Origin: Labilibaculum sp. DW002
Lineage (GTDB): Bacteria > Bacteroidota > Bacteroidia > Bacteroidales > Marinifilaceae
Assembly: GCF_029029525.1 (NCBI RefSeq)
Contig: NZ_JAKJSC010000002.1
Coordinates: 248,001 to 312,000, forward strand
Direction: 5' to 3'
DNA length: 64,000 nt
A program made the position numbers and the translations under genes. Under the pieces are notes generated by a model. It was given only the letters and a program-made list of their open reading frames with translations. It was not told the DNA's origin and did not search any database. Below, piece after piece: positions 25,613 through 34,386 of the stretch (position 1 is its first letter; each line of letters opens with the position of its first letter).

Positions 25613-27769
25613 ATGGTAAATCAGGAAGTTTCAGTAGAGTTAGCAGAAGACTTGGGAATAAATCAGGAAGCTTTTGAAAAAATAACCAAAAACCTTGGAA
25701 GGAAACCAAATTTACTTGAATTACAGATTTATTCTGTAATGTGGTCGGAGAATGTATCCTATAAAAGTTCATTCAATTGGATTAATTTATTGCCTAATAC
25801 TGGCGATAAAATTATATCTGGAGCCCGCCAGTCTAATGCTGGAGTTGTAGATATTGGAAATGATGAATATTGTGTGTTCAAAATGGGAACGCACAATCAT
25901 CCAAGTGGAATAGATCCATACCAAGGAGCTGCGACCTGTGTTGGAGATGTATGTAGAGATGTAGTGTCTGTTGGGGCAAAACCTGCACTTGTATTAAATT
26001 CGTTGAGGTTTGGTGAAGCTTCTTTAGATAGAACGAAATGGTTGATGGATGAGGTAGTAAAAGGGATTAAAGATTATTCATCTGTTTTATACATGGAGAA
26101 CATGGGAGGCGAAGTTTCTTTCAATTCTTGTTATGATACCAATCCGATTGTAAACGTTATGGTGGCTGGGGTTGTTCCCAAAGAGAAACTCCTATTGAAT
26201 AGAAAAATTAATCCAGGACAATTAATATTGTTAGCTGGAAATTCTACAGGTGCCGAAGGAGTATATGGAGCAGAGGAAAATTTTAGCATACCAAAAGGAA
26301 ACCCTGGTGTTGGGAATTCTTTAATTGATTGTATTTTAAAATTGAATGAAGCAAATGCCATTGTTCGTGTCGAGAATTTGGATATGGCAGGCATCGTTAA
26401 TTCTGTAGCTTCTGTTAGTGTTCATGCTAATTCTGGTATTGATGTTAATTTAAATAAAATTCCATTAAATCAAACAGGACTTAGTATCGAGCAAGTTTTA
26501 CTTTCAAGAACACAAGAAAGGGTTATTTTGGTTATCGAAACAGAAAATCTAACAAAAGTATTAGATGTTTTTACCAAAGCTCATATTGCTTGCGATGAAA
26601 TTGGAACAGTTACTGAAAGAGATACGATTCGATTTATGGAATCTTCAGTCGTAGTGGCTGAACTGCATGCAAATGATTTAATTATGGGGCATGGAGCACC
26701 ACAATTAAATCGGAAACACCATTCAATAAACGCAGACAAACAAGACAATTTTCTAGAAAGATTTTCAGAACCTGATAATTATTGGAAAATTATTAATGAG
26801 ATGGTAAATAATCCAAATCTTATCATAAAAGAATATTTACAATTGCATCAAGAGGAGGAAGCGAAAAATTCACCTTCCGATGCACAAATTTCAACCGTAA
26901 ACTCTAATGGGAAAGCACTTTGCTTTACTATTTCGGGAAATTCTGTATATGCTTTTAATGATCCAAATGTTGGAGCACAAATTAATGTGGCAAGAGCTGT
27001 TCGTCGAATAATTTGTTCTGGAGGAAAACCGTTAGCCATAAATGATTGTCTTAATTTTGGCAGCCCCTTGGAAGAAAAAGTATTCTCTCAATTTGTAGAA
27101 ACAATAAAGGGTATTTCAAGTGCAAGTGAATTTTTTAAAACACCTGTAGTTGGAGGTAATGTTAGTTTTTATAATGAAAGTTCCGTACTGGGAAAAAGAG
27201 AAGCAATTAATCCTACACCTATAATTGGGATGCTTGGGGTAATTGACCCTAAAGTAAATCATATGTCCTATATTTTCAGGAATAAGGGAGATATGATTTT
27301 TTTAATAGGTAAATCGCGAAATGACATATCAGGTTCGGAATATTTGTGTTCAATTCATGAGAAATGCGAAGTTGGTGTACCTCATTTTGATTTGGATGAA
27401 GAAAAAAATATTAATTCTGTAGTCGCAAAATTAATTGAACAAAAATTGATTTGTTCAGCACATTCTGTTGAAAGAGGAGGTTTGTTTTTCAATTTAATTG
27501 AATCCTCAATGCCATTGGGGCTTGGTTTTGATATTACATCTCCAGCAGAAGTACGAAAAGATGCTTTTCTGTTTGGGGAATCTCAAGGAAGAATAGTTGT
27601 TTCTGTTTCAATGGAAAATGAGGATGATTTTGTTGATTTGATGATGGAAAGTGGCGTGCCATTTTCAACTTTAGGACATGTAACTAAAAGAGAGTTAAGG
27701 ATTGATGATATTTCATATGGCTATGTTGATGAATATAAAAAGCTTTATCAAAAGAAAGGGATTAAATAA
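25613..27769 (+). CDS. PurL-like (FGAM synthase / AIR-synthase-related) protein with altered active-site motifs
   Basis: 718 residues, the length of small-type PurL (about 720), and two PurM-like repeats are recognisable: NLGRKPNLLELQIYSVMWSE at the start, NFGSPLEEKVFSQF, PVVGGNVSFYNES, PTPIIGMLG and FGESQGR in the second half. In the first half several canonical PurL motifs are changed: WSEHCSYKS reads WSENVSYKS (Asn47 for the catalytic His), ESHNHPS reads GTHNHPS (Gly92 for Glu), GAATGVGG reads GAATCVGD, and LSESQER reads LSRTQER. No purS or purQ is adjacent. Most Bacteroidota use a single large PurL of about 1230 residues for purine synthesis, so this may be a repurposed paralogue. Annotating it as plain PurL would be unsafe. 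A terminator follows. Confidence 0.85.
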   Translation: MVNQEVSVELAEDLGINQEAFEKITKNLGRKPNLLELQIYSVMWSENVSYKSSFNWINLLPNTGDKIISGARQSNAGVVDIGNDEYCVFKMGTHNHPSGIDPYQGAATCVGDVCRDVVSVGAKPALVLNSLRFGEASLDRTKWLMDEVVKGIKDYSSVLYMENMGGEVSFNSCYDTNPIVNVMVAGVVPKEKLLLNRKINPGQLILLAGNSTGAEGVYGAEENFSIPKGNPGVGNSLIDCILKLNEANAIVRVENLDMAGIVNSVASVSVHANSGIDVNLNKIPLNQTGLSIEQVLLSRTQERVILVIETENLTKVLDVFTKAHIACDEIGTVTERDTIRFMESSVVVAELHANDLIMGHGAPQLNRKHHSINADKQDNFLERFSEPDNYWKIINEMVNNPNLIIKEYLQLHQEEEAKNSPSDAQISTVNSNGKALCFTISGNSVYAFNDPNVGAQINVARAVRRIICSGGKPLAINDCLNFGSPLEEKVFSQFVETIKGISSASEFFKTPVVGGNVSFYNESSVLGKREAINPTPIIGMLGVIDPKVNHMSYIFRNKGDMIFLIGKSRNDISGSEYLCSIHEKCEVGVPHFDLDEEKNINSVVAKLIEQKLICSAHSVERGGLFFNLIESSMPLGLGFDITSPAEVRKDAFLFGESQGRIVVSVSMENEDDFVDLMMESGVPFSTLGHVTKRELRIDDISYGYVDEYKKLYQKKGIK

Positions 27770-27801
27770 GTTTTAGTCACATATTATGAGTTTAATTTGT
27801 T

Positions 27802-27833
27802 AACAAAGAATCAATACATGATTCTTTGTTTTT
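27802..27833 (+). terminator. terminator of the PurL-like gene
   Basis: AACAAAGAATCA / TGATTCTTTGTT, a perfect 12-bp stem with loop ATACA, followed by TTT, 32 bp past the stop codon. Confidence 0.85.
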
Positions 27834-27840
27834 CATTCAC

Positions 27841-27848
27841 TATATTTG
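27841..27848 (+). promoter_or_regulatory. -7 element of the ubiE–porT operon
   Basis: TATATTTG matches TAnnTTTG, 66 bp before the GTG start of ubiE and just after the upstream terminator. No -33 TTTG at standard spacing. Confidence 0.55.
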
Positions 27849-27914
27849 TGTCGTTCTTTTCAAATTTGATGAGAATACTAGTATAGTTTATTTTTAATTA
27901 TTAGATATTTTTTC

Positions 27915-28643
27915 GTGGTAAATCCCTATAAAGATTTAGATAAAGGCAAAAAGGCTCAGGTTGCTCTGATGTTTAATAATATTGCTAGGAAATATGACTT
28001 CTTAAATCATTTTCTATCAATGGGTATTGATAAGCTTTGGAGGAAGAAAGCTGTGAAATTGTTAAAGCCAATTCAACCAAAACAAATGTTGGATATTGCA
28101 ACAGGAACTGGTGATTTTGCATTGGCGTGTTTGAAATTAGATCCTGAAAAAGTTACAGGAATTGATATTTCAACCGAAATGTTAGCAGTAGGAAGAGAGA
28201 AGGTTGCTAAAAAAAATCTACAAGATAAAATAGAATTATTCGAGGGTGATTCAGAAAATATTCAATTTGATGATAATTCATTTGATGCAATAACAGTAGC
28301 ATTTGGGGTTCGTAATTTTGAGAATCTAGAAAAAGGCTTAAAAGAAATGAATCGTGTAGTGCGACCTGGAGGTAAAGTTGTTATTCTTGAATTTTCAAAG
28401 CCAGCAAAGTTCCCTGTAAAGCAATTTTATAACTTTTACTTTTTTAAAATTCTTCCTTTTTGGGGTAGAATGGTTTCTAAAGATAGTTCTGCCTATACAT
28501 ATTTACCTGAATCGGTAGGTGCTTTTCCTGATGGAGAAAACTTTTTGAAAATTTATAGATCGTGTGGATTTGTAAATACAGAACAAATTAAATTAAGTTT
28601 TGGGATTGCATCCATTTACGTTGGTACAAAGCCAGTACAATAA
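27915..28643 (+). CDS. ubiE: demethylmenaquinone methyltransferase
   Basis: A 242-residue SAM methyltransferase for the last step of menaquinone synthesis. It starts with GTG (MVNPYKDLDKGKKAQVALMF). UbiE/MenG signatures are FNNIARKYDFLNHFLSMGID, motif I LDIATGTGDFALA, GDSENIQFDDNSFDAITVAFGVRNF and MNRVVRPGGKVVILEFSKP. The C-terminal SVGAFPDGENFLKIYRSCGF is also typical. Bacteroidota make menaquinone, so the ubiquinone role is not expected. porT lies 41 bp downstream, an arrangement common in the phylum. Confidence 0.95.
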   Translation: MVNPYKDLDKGKKAQVALMFNNIARKYDFLNHFLSMGIDKLWRKKAVKLLKPIQPKQMLDIATGTGDFALACLKLDPEKVTGIDISTEMLAVGREKVAKKNLQDKIELFEGDSENIQFDDNSFDAITVAFGVRNFENLEKGLKEMNRVVRPGGKVVILEFSKPAKFPVKQFYNFYFFKILPFWGRMVSKDSSAYTYLPESVGAFPDGENFLKIYRSCGFVNTEQIKLSFGIASIYVGTKPVQ

Positions 28644-28684
28644 ATTCGTAGATTGTCGGTTTATACTTTAAAGAAATTTCCAGT

Positions 28685-29389
28685 TTGAAAAGATTATTAA
28701 TTATACTATTGCTGTTGTCTTGTTACACTTCTAGTTATTCTCAAAGAGGATATAAGGCAGAAAGTGTTTTAAATTACCAAAAGGTAGATCAGAAATGGCT
28801 GCATTTTGGCTTTACGCTTGGAGTAAATAGTATGGATTTTGCAATCTATAATTCGGGAATTGGTGATGCTAGAGCTGAACAGGTTGTCTTTTCTCCTGGA
28901 TTTTCAGTAGGTATTGTTTCCGATTTACGTTTGCATGAGAATTGGTCATTACGATTTCTTCCAGGATTAGAGTTTGGACAACGCAGTATTCAGTATTCAA
29001 ATTTGGATGTTGAAGAAGTTAACGTCGAATCTGTTCTAGTTAATCTACCTCTTTTATTGAAGTTCAGAGCCCGCCGACTAAATAATTACCGACCTTATTT
29101 AATTGGAGGTGCTAGTTTTAAAATTGATGTACAATCACAAGAATCTCTCGATCCCGAAAATGATATGCTGGTTCGCCTAAAAACAACAGATGTTTACGCT
29201 GAGTTAGGTGCTGGTGTTGATTTTTATCTGCCTTATTTTAAATTAGCTACGGAATTAAAATTTTCAATAGGCTTAAAGGATATTTTAAATCATGAATATG
29301 ATATAGATAATCCTGGATATGAGGGATACTCCGATGCAATTCGAAAAATGAATTCCAAAATTATTACGCTTTCTTTCCATTTTGAATAG
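28685..29389 (+). CDS. porT: PorT-like outer-membrane beta-barrel protein
   Basis: 234 residues from a TTG start that opens directly into a signal peptide (MKRLLIILLLLSCYTSSYSQ). The mature part is a small eight-strand-type barrel with alternating aromatic strands, the FGFTLGVNSMDF and FSPGFSVGIVSDLRLHENWSLRFLPGLEFG segments, and a terminal LSFHFE. Position right after ubiE matches the usual location of porT (sprT), a gene needed for type IX secretion in Porphyromonas and Flavobacterium. The symbol rests on sequence plus synteny; other T9SS genes are not in this window. Confidence 0.82.
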   Translation: MKRLLIILLLLSCYTSSYSQRGYKAESVLNYQKVDQKWLHFGFTLGVNSMDFAIYNSGIGDARAEQVVFSPGFSVGIVSDLRLHENWSLRFLPGLEFGQRSIQYSNLDVEEVNVESVLVNLPLLLKFRARRLNNYRPYLIGGASFKIDVQSQESLDPENDMLVRLKTTDVYAELGAGVDFYLPYFKLATELKFSIGLKDILNHEYDIDNPGYEGYSDAIRKMNSKIITLSFHFE

Positions 29390-29416
29390 AGATAAAATTT
29401 CACAATATTTCATAGA

Positions 29417-30985
29417 ATGATTACCGAACTAGATATAGTGCTAAGTCCGAAAGATGCTTCGGACGAAAAATTTTACAAGCCAATTGTAGCGGATAAGCTA
29501 AATGTTAATGTCGCTGATATTTTCGGAATCAAGATTCTTCGAAAATCCATAGATGCACGCCAACGAAATGTGAAAATAAATATGCGTTTTCGTGTTGCTT
29601 TCGATGAGGAGTTTGTTGTAGAGCAAGGAGATTCGTTCGAGTATGCTAATGTTCTTGGGAAAAAGAAAGTGATTATTGTTGGTGCTGGCCCTGCAGGTTT
29701 GTTCGCAGCTCTTCGTCTAATTGAATTAGGCTACCAACCAATCGTATTGGAGAGAGGGAAAAGTGTTGAAGATCGCAAAAAAGATTTAGCTGAATTGCAT
29801 AAAACTCGTAATGTAAATCCGGATTCTAATTATAGTTTTGGCGAAGGTGGGGCAGGTACTTTCTCCGATGGTAAACTGTATACCCGTTCTAAGAAAAGAG
29901 GTAATCTAAAGAAGATTCTTGAAGTGCTTCATTTCCATGGTGCTCAAGAAGATATTTTGATTGATGCTCATCCACATATAGGGACTGATGTTTTGCCCAA
30001 AGTTATTGTTAGAATTCGTGAGAATATTCTTAAGGCCGGTGGTGAAGTTCATTTTTCTACTAAAGTTGTAGATTACATTCTTGAAGGCGATAAAATTTCA
30101 GGAGTAATTACAGAGAGTGGGGAGCAGATTTCTGCCGAAGGAGTAATTTTAGCAACCGGTCATTCAGCTCGTGATGTTTATCGTACATTAAAAAATCAAG
30201 GAGTTGAACTAGAGGCCAAGTCATTTGCGATGGGTGTTCGAATTGAGCATTCACAGGAATTAATTGATCAGATTCAGTATCGCAACCCAGATGGAAGAGG
30301 TAAATATTTACCTGCTGCAACCTATAGTTTTGTGCAACAGGTGCAAGAGCGAGGTGTTTATTCATTTTGCATGTGTCCTGGTGGCGTTATAGTTCCCGCT
30401 GCTACAGGAGCGAAGCAACAAGTGGTTAATGGCATGTCTTCTTCGAATAGAAATACTGCTTTTGCAAATTCTGGAATGGCGGTTGAAATTCGCACTCAGG
30501 ATTTGAAAGAATACAAGCAATATGGAGCATTGGCAGGATTGCATTTCCAGGAAGAATTAGAAGAAAAAGCTTTTGTTGAAGGTGGTGAAAATCTAACTGC
30601 ACCAGCACAAAGAATGGAAGATTTTGTAAATGGTAAAATGAGTACTTCTTTGCCAAAAACATCATATCATCCGGGAATCGTTTCGTCGGCTATGCACATA
30701 TGGCTGCCAGAATCTATTCGTATTCGTTTACAGGAAGGTTTTAAGGCTTTTGGTAAAAAATCAAGAGGTTTTCTAACTAATGAGGCCGTGATTTTAGGCG
30801 TAGAATCGAGAACTTCTTCTCCAGTTCGTATTCCACGAGAAAGAGATACGTATCAGCATGTTCGAATTGCTGGCTTATTTCCATGTGGAGAAGGTGCTGG
30901 TTATGCCGGTGGAATTGTTTCTGCTGCAATGGATGGAGAACAATGTGCCGAAGCATTTGATCGTTTATTCACGGCAAATAAGTAA
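29417..30985 (+). CDS. COG2509-type FAD-dependent dehydrogenase
   Basis: 522 residues. A short N-terminal domain of about 80 residues (ITELDIVLSPKDASDEKFYK, then RKSIDARQRNVKI) precedes the FAD Rossmann motif VIIVGAGPAGLFAALRL near residue 86. FGEGGAGTFSDGKLYTR and the C-terminal GLFPCGEGAGYAGGIVSAAMDG are characteristic of this uncharacterised NAD(P)/FAD family. The fold is glutathione-reductase/GidA-like. Its reaction is not known. The stop codon directly abuts the stop of the convergent RNA methyltransferase gene, with no spacer. It lies 27 bp after porT and is likely co-transcribed with ubiE and porT. Confidence 0.88.
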   Translation: MITELDIVLSPKDASDEKFYKPIVADKLNVNVADIFGIKILRKSIDARQRNVKINMRFRVAFDEEFVVEQGDSFEYANVLGKKKVIIVGAGPAGLFAALRLIELGYQPIVLERGKSVEDRKKDLAELHKTRNVNPDSNYSFGEGGAGTFSDGKLYTRSKKRGNLKKILEVLHFHGAQEDILIDAHPHIGTDVLPKVIVRIRENILKAGGEVHFSTKVVDYILEGDKISGVITESGEQISAEGVILATGHSARDVYRTLKNQGVELEAKSFAMGVRIEHSQELIDQIQYRNPDGRGKYLPAATYSFVQQVQERGVYSFCMCPGGVIVPAATGAKQQVVNGMSSSNRNTAFANSGMAVEIRTQDLKEYKQYGALAGLHFQEELEEKAFVEGGENLTAPAQRMEDFVNGKMSTSLPKTSYHPGIVSSAMHIWLPESIRIRLQEGFKAFGKKSRGFLTNEAVILGVESRTSSPVRIPRERDTYQHVRIAGLFPCGEGAGYAGGIVSAAMDGEQCAEAFDRLFTANK

Positions 30986-31756
30986 TTAAAACTCTTTTCT
31001 TCTAAATTCAGAGCAAATAATTGAAGTTGCCACAGATACATTTAAAGATTCTGAGGCAGCTTCTCCGCAAGGAAAATCTGGGATGTATAGTTTGTTTGTA
31101 ACCAATTCCTGTATTTCAGGAGAAACACCTTTGCCTTCATTTCCCATAATGATAAAACCTTTTTTTGCAAGTTCACACTTGTAAATGATATCACCTTCCA
31201 GAAAGGTACCATAAATTGGGAAATCTGTGTTTTTATAATTCAATATTAAATTTTTAAGCGGAGTATAGCATACTTTAACGCTTGAAATTGCTCCCATGGT
31301 GGCTTGAATAACTTTTGAATTGTATAGGTCAACAGTATCTGGCGAGCAGAAAATGTGTTTGATCCCGAACCAATCGGCTACACGAATAATTGTTCCTAAG
31401 TTTCCTGGATCTCTAACATCATCCAAAACAATCGATAAAGATTCTTGAACTAAGCTTTCGTCTATTTTTTGCGACGGCATCTTAAATACTCCAATTACAG
31501 ATGATGGTGTTTTTAATGAGCTGATTTTTTTTATCTGAATAGAATCTGTTTCTATAATTTGATTTGCTTTCAGCGTAGTGGAGATCGTACTTTCCTGATA
31601 CCATTCTTTTGTGTGAATGAGATATTCAATTTCCGTTTTTGCTTCAATTAAATCAGAAACTAATTTGTTTCCTTCGGCAACAAAAAGTTGATATTGATCT
31701 CTAAATTTTTTCTTTTGAAGACTACTGATTAGTTTGATTTGATTTTTGGAAAGCAC
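30986..31756 (-). CDS. TrmH/SpoU family RNA 2'-O-methyltransferase
   Basis: 256 residues from a GTG start (MLSKNQIKLISSLQKKKFRD). An N-terminal substrate-binding domain of about 95 residues (FVAEGNKLVSDLIEAK) is followed by the trefoil-knot SPOUT domain: motif 1 DDVRDPGNLGTIIRVADWFG, motif 2 FIIMGNEGKGVSPEI and motif 3 SLNVSVATSIICSEFRR. It likely methylates a ribose in 23S rRNA or tRNA; the target is not shown by sequence. It is divergent from tamL, which is its usual neighbour in Bacteroidota. Confidence 0.92.
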   Translation of the reverse strand: MLSKNQIKLISSLQKKKFRDQYQLFVAEGNKLVSDLIEAKTEIEYLIHTKEWYQESTISTTLKANQIIETDSIQIKKISSLKTPSSVIGVFKMPSQKIDESLVQESLSIVLDDVRDPGNLGTIIRVADWFGIKHIFCSPDTVDLYNSKVIQATMGAISSVKVCYTPLKNLILNYKNTDFPIYGTFLEGDIIYKCELAKKGFIIMGNEGKGVSPEIQELVTNKLYIPDFPCGEAASESLNVSVATSIICSEFRRKEF

Positions 31757-31824
31757 GGCTGTTATTTTGAAAAATTATCATTGAAAAAGGCAACTAATGC
31801 CAATAATATCTCATTGAAGTTAAG

Positions 31825-31832
31825 TATCTTTG
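31825..31832 (+). promoter_or_regulatory. -7 element of tamL
   Basis: TATCTTTG matches TAnnTTTG, 34 bp before the TTG start of tamL. No matching -33 box at standard spacing. Confidence 0.5.
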
Positions 31833-31866
31833 TGGTATTTTAAACCGAATAATACTTTTATTATAC

Positions 31867-34257
31867 TTGAAATCTTACGAGAAATACAAAAGTAGTTATA
31901 ATTTCCTTATTTTAATTTTTTTGTTGAGCTTGCTTGTAGGCTCAGGGGCATGCTCCACTACAAAGTATGTTGGCGAAGGCGAATACTTATTAAATAAGGT
32001 AATTGTAAAGTCAGATGATAAATCAATTGCGACAAGTGATTTGAAACGAAATATAAAGCAAAAACCTAATTTGAAGATTTTAGGTATTTGGAGGTTTCAT
32101 TTAGGTCTGTATAATTTATCAGGAAAGAATAAGAGTAAAGGTATTAACAAGTGGTTGAGTCGAATAGGTGAAGAACCAGTTGTTTATGAAGATTTTCAAA
32201 CAAAACGATCTTTAAAACAATTAGAGATATACCTGCAGAAAAGAGGTTATTACAATGCAGAGCTCCGCGATTCTGTTAGTTTCAAGAGGAAAAAAGCAAA
32301 GGTTTATTATTTTATAAATGCAAAAGAACCTTACCGATACAATAAGGTTTACCATGAAGTCGATGAACTTCCTCATAATTTCCTAAAGCCTTTTCAAAAG
32401 GAAGTGGAAATGTTAGATTCAACTTTAATTCGTCAATATATTTCTGCTGATAAAAGTAATTCCTACGTTCACTCAGGAAATAAAGTTGATTCGGATGTTT
32501 TAAATAAGGAACGAGTCCGAATTTCAAAGCTGCTTAAAAATCAAGGATATTTTAATTTTTCTAGAGAGTACATTCATTTTATGATGGATAGTACCAATAA
32601 GGGAAATCAGATGGATATTTTTGTTGGCGTAAAAACTCCTGTTGATAGCAATGCAACTAAAAAATTTAGAATAAATAAGGTTTCCATATTCACCGAATAT
32701 GATCCCAAGTTAATGTTGATGAATGATGAGGTGTATATCAATTCATTGGATACAATTCAACATGGTGGTGTCAACTTTATCTATAAAGATAAGTTGAAGA
32801 TAAAGCCAAAAGTAATTTTATCATCTATTGTTGTTCGAGAAGGAGAACTGTACAACCTAAAAGCTGTAGAGCAAACCTATAGCCGATTGCAAGCTTTAAA
32901 TCAATACAAATTTGTAAATGTGAAATTTGAAAATGATTTAACGGCAAATGGAAGCGATATTGGTAACTTAAATTGTATTATTCACTTGACGCCTTTCGAT
33001 CGTCAATCCTACTCTGTAGAGTTGGAGGGAACAAATTCATCGGGGAATATTGGATTCGCAGGCAAATTTAATTATCAACACAGAAATCTTTTTGGTGGTG
33101 CTGAAATTTTAGATGTGCAATTTTCAACCGCAAAAGAGACATTAAAGTCCAATCAACAAACCGATTTTAGCTCATCTGAATATGGTGTCGAAACTAGACT
33201 TAAAATCCCTAAATTTTTATTGCCCTTTTTTAGTGCTGAAAAGTTCAGGAAATCATATAATCCTAAAACTGTTTTATCCTTATCTTATAACTATCAAAGA
33301 CGACCAGATTATACCAGAACAATTGCCGATGCAAGTTTTGGTTACGTATGGAGATCATCTAAAAAGTTAACGCATACTTTAAATTTAATAGAATTAAATT
33401 TTGTAGATGTGAAGAATTTGAGTTCTGATTTTTTGGGGTCTATTGATAATTTATACATTCAAAATTCATTTACTGATCACGTAATTCCTACCAGTAGATA
33501 TTCGATGATTTATAACGATCAGAATATTAATATTCCGGGCGATTACAATTACGTTAGATTGAATTTTGAAACTGCAGGAAATTCATATAATGCTTTTAAT
33601 CAATTAATAGGTAGGTCTAAGAAAATAGATTATAATGATGATGGAATAGAGGAAGGAAAATACTACGAATTTTTAGGAATTCGCTATGCACAATACTTAA
33701 AAGCTGATATTGAATATCGATACAGTCATCATATTAATAAGGCTAATACCATGGTTTATCGTGTCTTTTTAGGTGCCGGTTTACCATATGGAAATCTTGA
33801 AGTATTGCCATTTGAAAAGAGTTATTTTTCAGGTGGAGCAAATGGAATCCGTGCATGGCAAGTAAGATCTTTAGGTCCAGGTTCATATTCTAATGATGCA
33901 GCGACTTATCCAAACAACACGGCCGATTTAAAATTAGAAGCAAATCTTGAATACCGTTTTAAACTGATTTGGGCTCTTGAAGGTGCTTTATTTTTAGATG
34001 CAGGTAATATTTGGGCTGTATCATCCAGAGATAATCGTCCTGGTGCAAAATTTAATATGGATAGCTTCTATAAAGAAGTCGCATTAGGTACAGGAATTGG
34101 TGCTCGGGTCGATCTAAATTTTATTCTTTTCAGATTGGATTTGGGACTTAAATTGAGAGATCCATCATTGGTTGGAAGTAAGCGATGGATTATTGGAGAT
34201 CGCACATTCAAGTTCTCTCAATTAACCTATAATATCGGTATTGGCTATCCATTTTAA
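31867..34257 (+). CDS. tamL: TamL: lipidated TamA/BamA-family outer-membrane protein
   Basis: 796 residues from a TTG start. A signal peptide ends with the lipobox SGAC (LLVGSGACSTTKYVGEGEYLL), so the N-terminus is probably lipidated, as in the TamL branch of Bacteroidota. Three or so POTRA domains follow (RSLKQLEIYLQKRGYYNAEL; RISKLLKNQGYFNFSREYI), then an Omp85 barrel with FSGGANGIRAWQVRSLGPG and the terminal QLTYNIGIGYPF. TamL is thought to act with an inner-membrane TamB-like partner in moving proteins or lipids to the outer membrane; no tamB is adjacent here. Confidence 0.85.
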   Translation: MKSYEKYKSSYNFLILIFLLSLLVGSGACSTTKYVGEGEYLLNKVIVKSDDKSIATSDLKRNIKQKPNLKILGIWRFHLGLYNLSGKNKSKGINKWLSRIGEEPVVYEDFQTKRSLKQLEIYLQKRGYYNAELRDSVSFKRKKAKVYYFINAKEPYRYNKVYHEVDELPHNFLKPFQKEVEMLDSTLIRQYISADKSNSYVHSGNKVDSDVLNKERVRISKLLKNQGYFNFSREYIHFMMDSTNKGNQMDIFVGVKTPVDSNATKKFRINKVSIFTEYDPKLMLMNDEVYINSLDTIQHGGVNFIYKDKLKIKPKVILSSIVVREGELYNLKAVEQTYSRLQALNQYKFVNVKFENDLTANGSDIGNLNCIIHLTPFDRQSYSVELEGTNSSGNIGFAGKFNYQHRNLFGGAEILDVQFSTAKETLKSNQQTDFSSSEYGVETRLKIPKFLLPFFSAEKFRKSYNPKTVLSLSYNYQRRPDYTRTIADASFGYVWRSSKKLTHTLNLIELNFVDVKNLSSDFLGSIDNLYIQNSFTDHVIPTSRYSMIYNDQNINIPGDYNYVRLNFETAGNSYNAFNQLIGRSKKIDYNDDGIEEGKYYEFLGIRYAQYLKADIEYRYSHHINKANTMVYRVFLGAGLPYGNLEVLPFEKSYFSGGANGIRAWQVRSLGPGSYSNDAATYPNNTADLKLEANLEYRFKLIWALEGALFLDAGNIWAVSSRDNRPGAKFNMDSFYKEVALGTGIGARVDLNFILFRLDLGLKLRDPSLVGSKRWIIGDRTFKFSQLTYNIGIGYPF

Positions 34258-34386
34258 ATTGCATTCGTTTGCGGAATTTTCTTCGTGAAAAAAGGAGGCA
34301 AAATCTATAATTTCTTTTTAACTTCGTACTTAAATTGACTTGCCAAGCCAAATATATTTAGAACTATCCGATAAAATTATATTATT

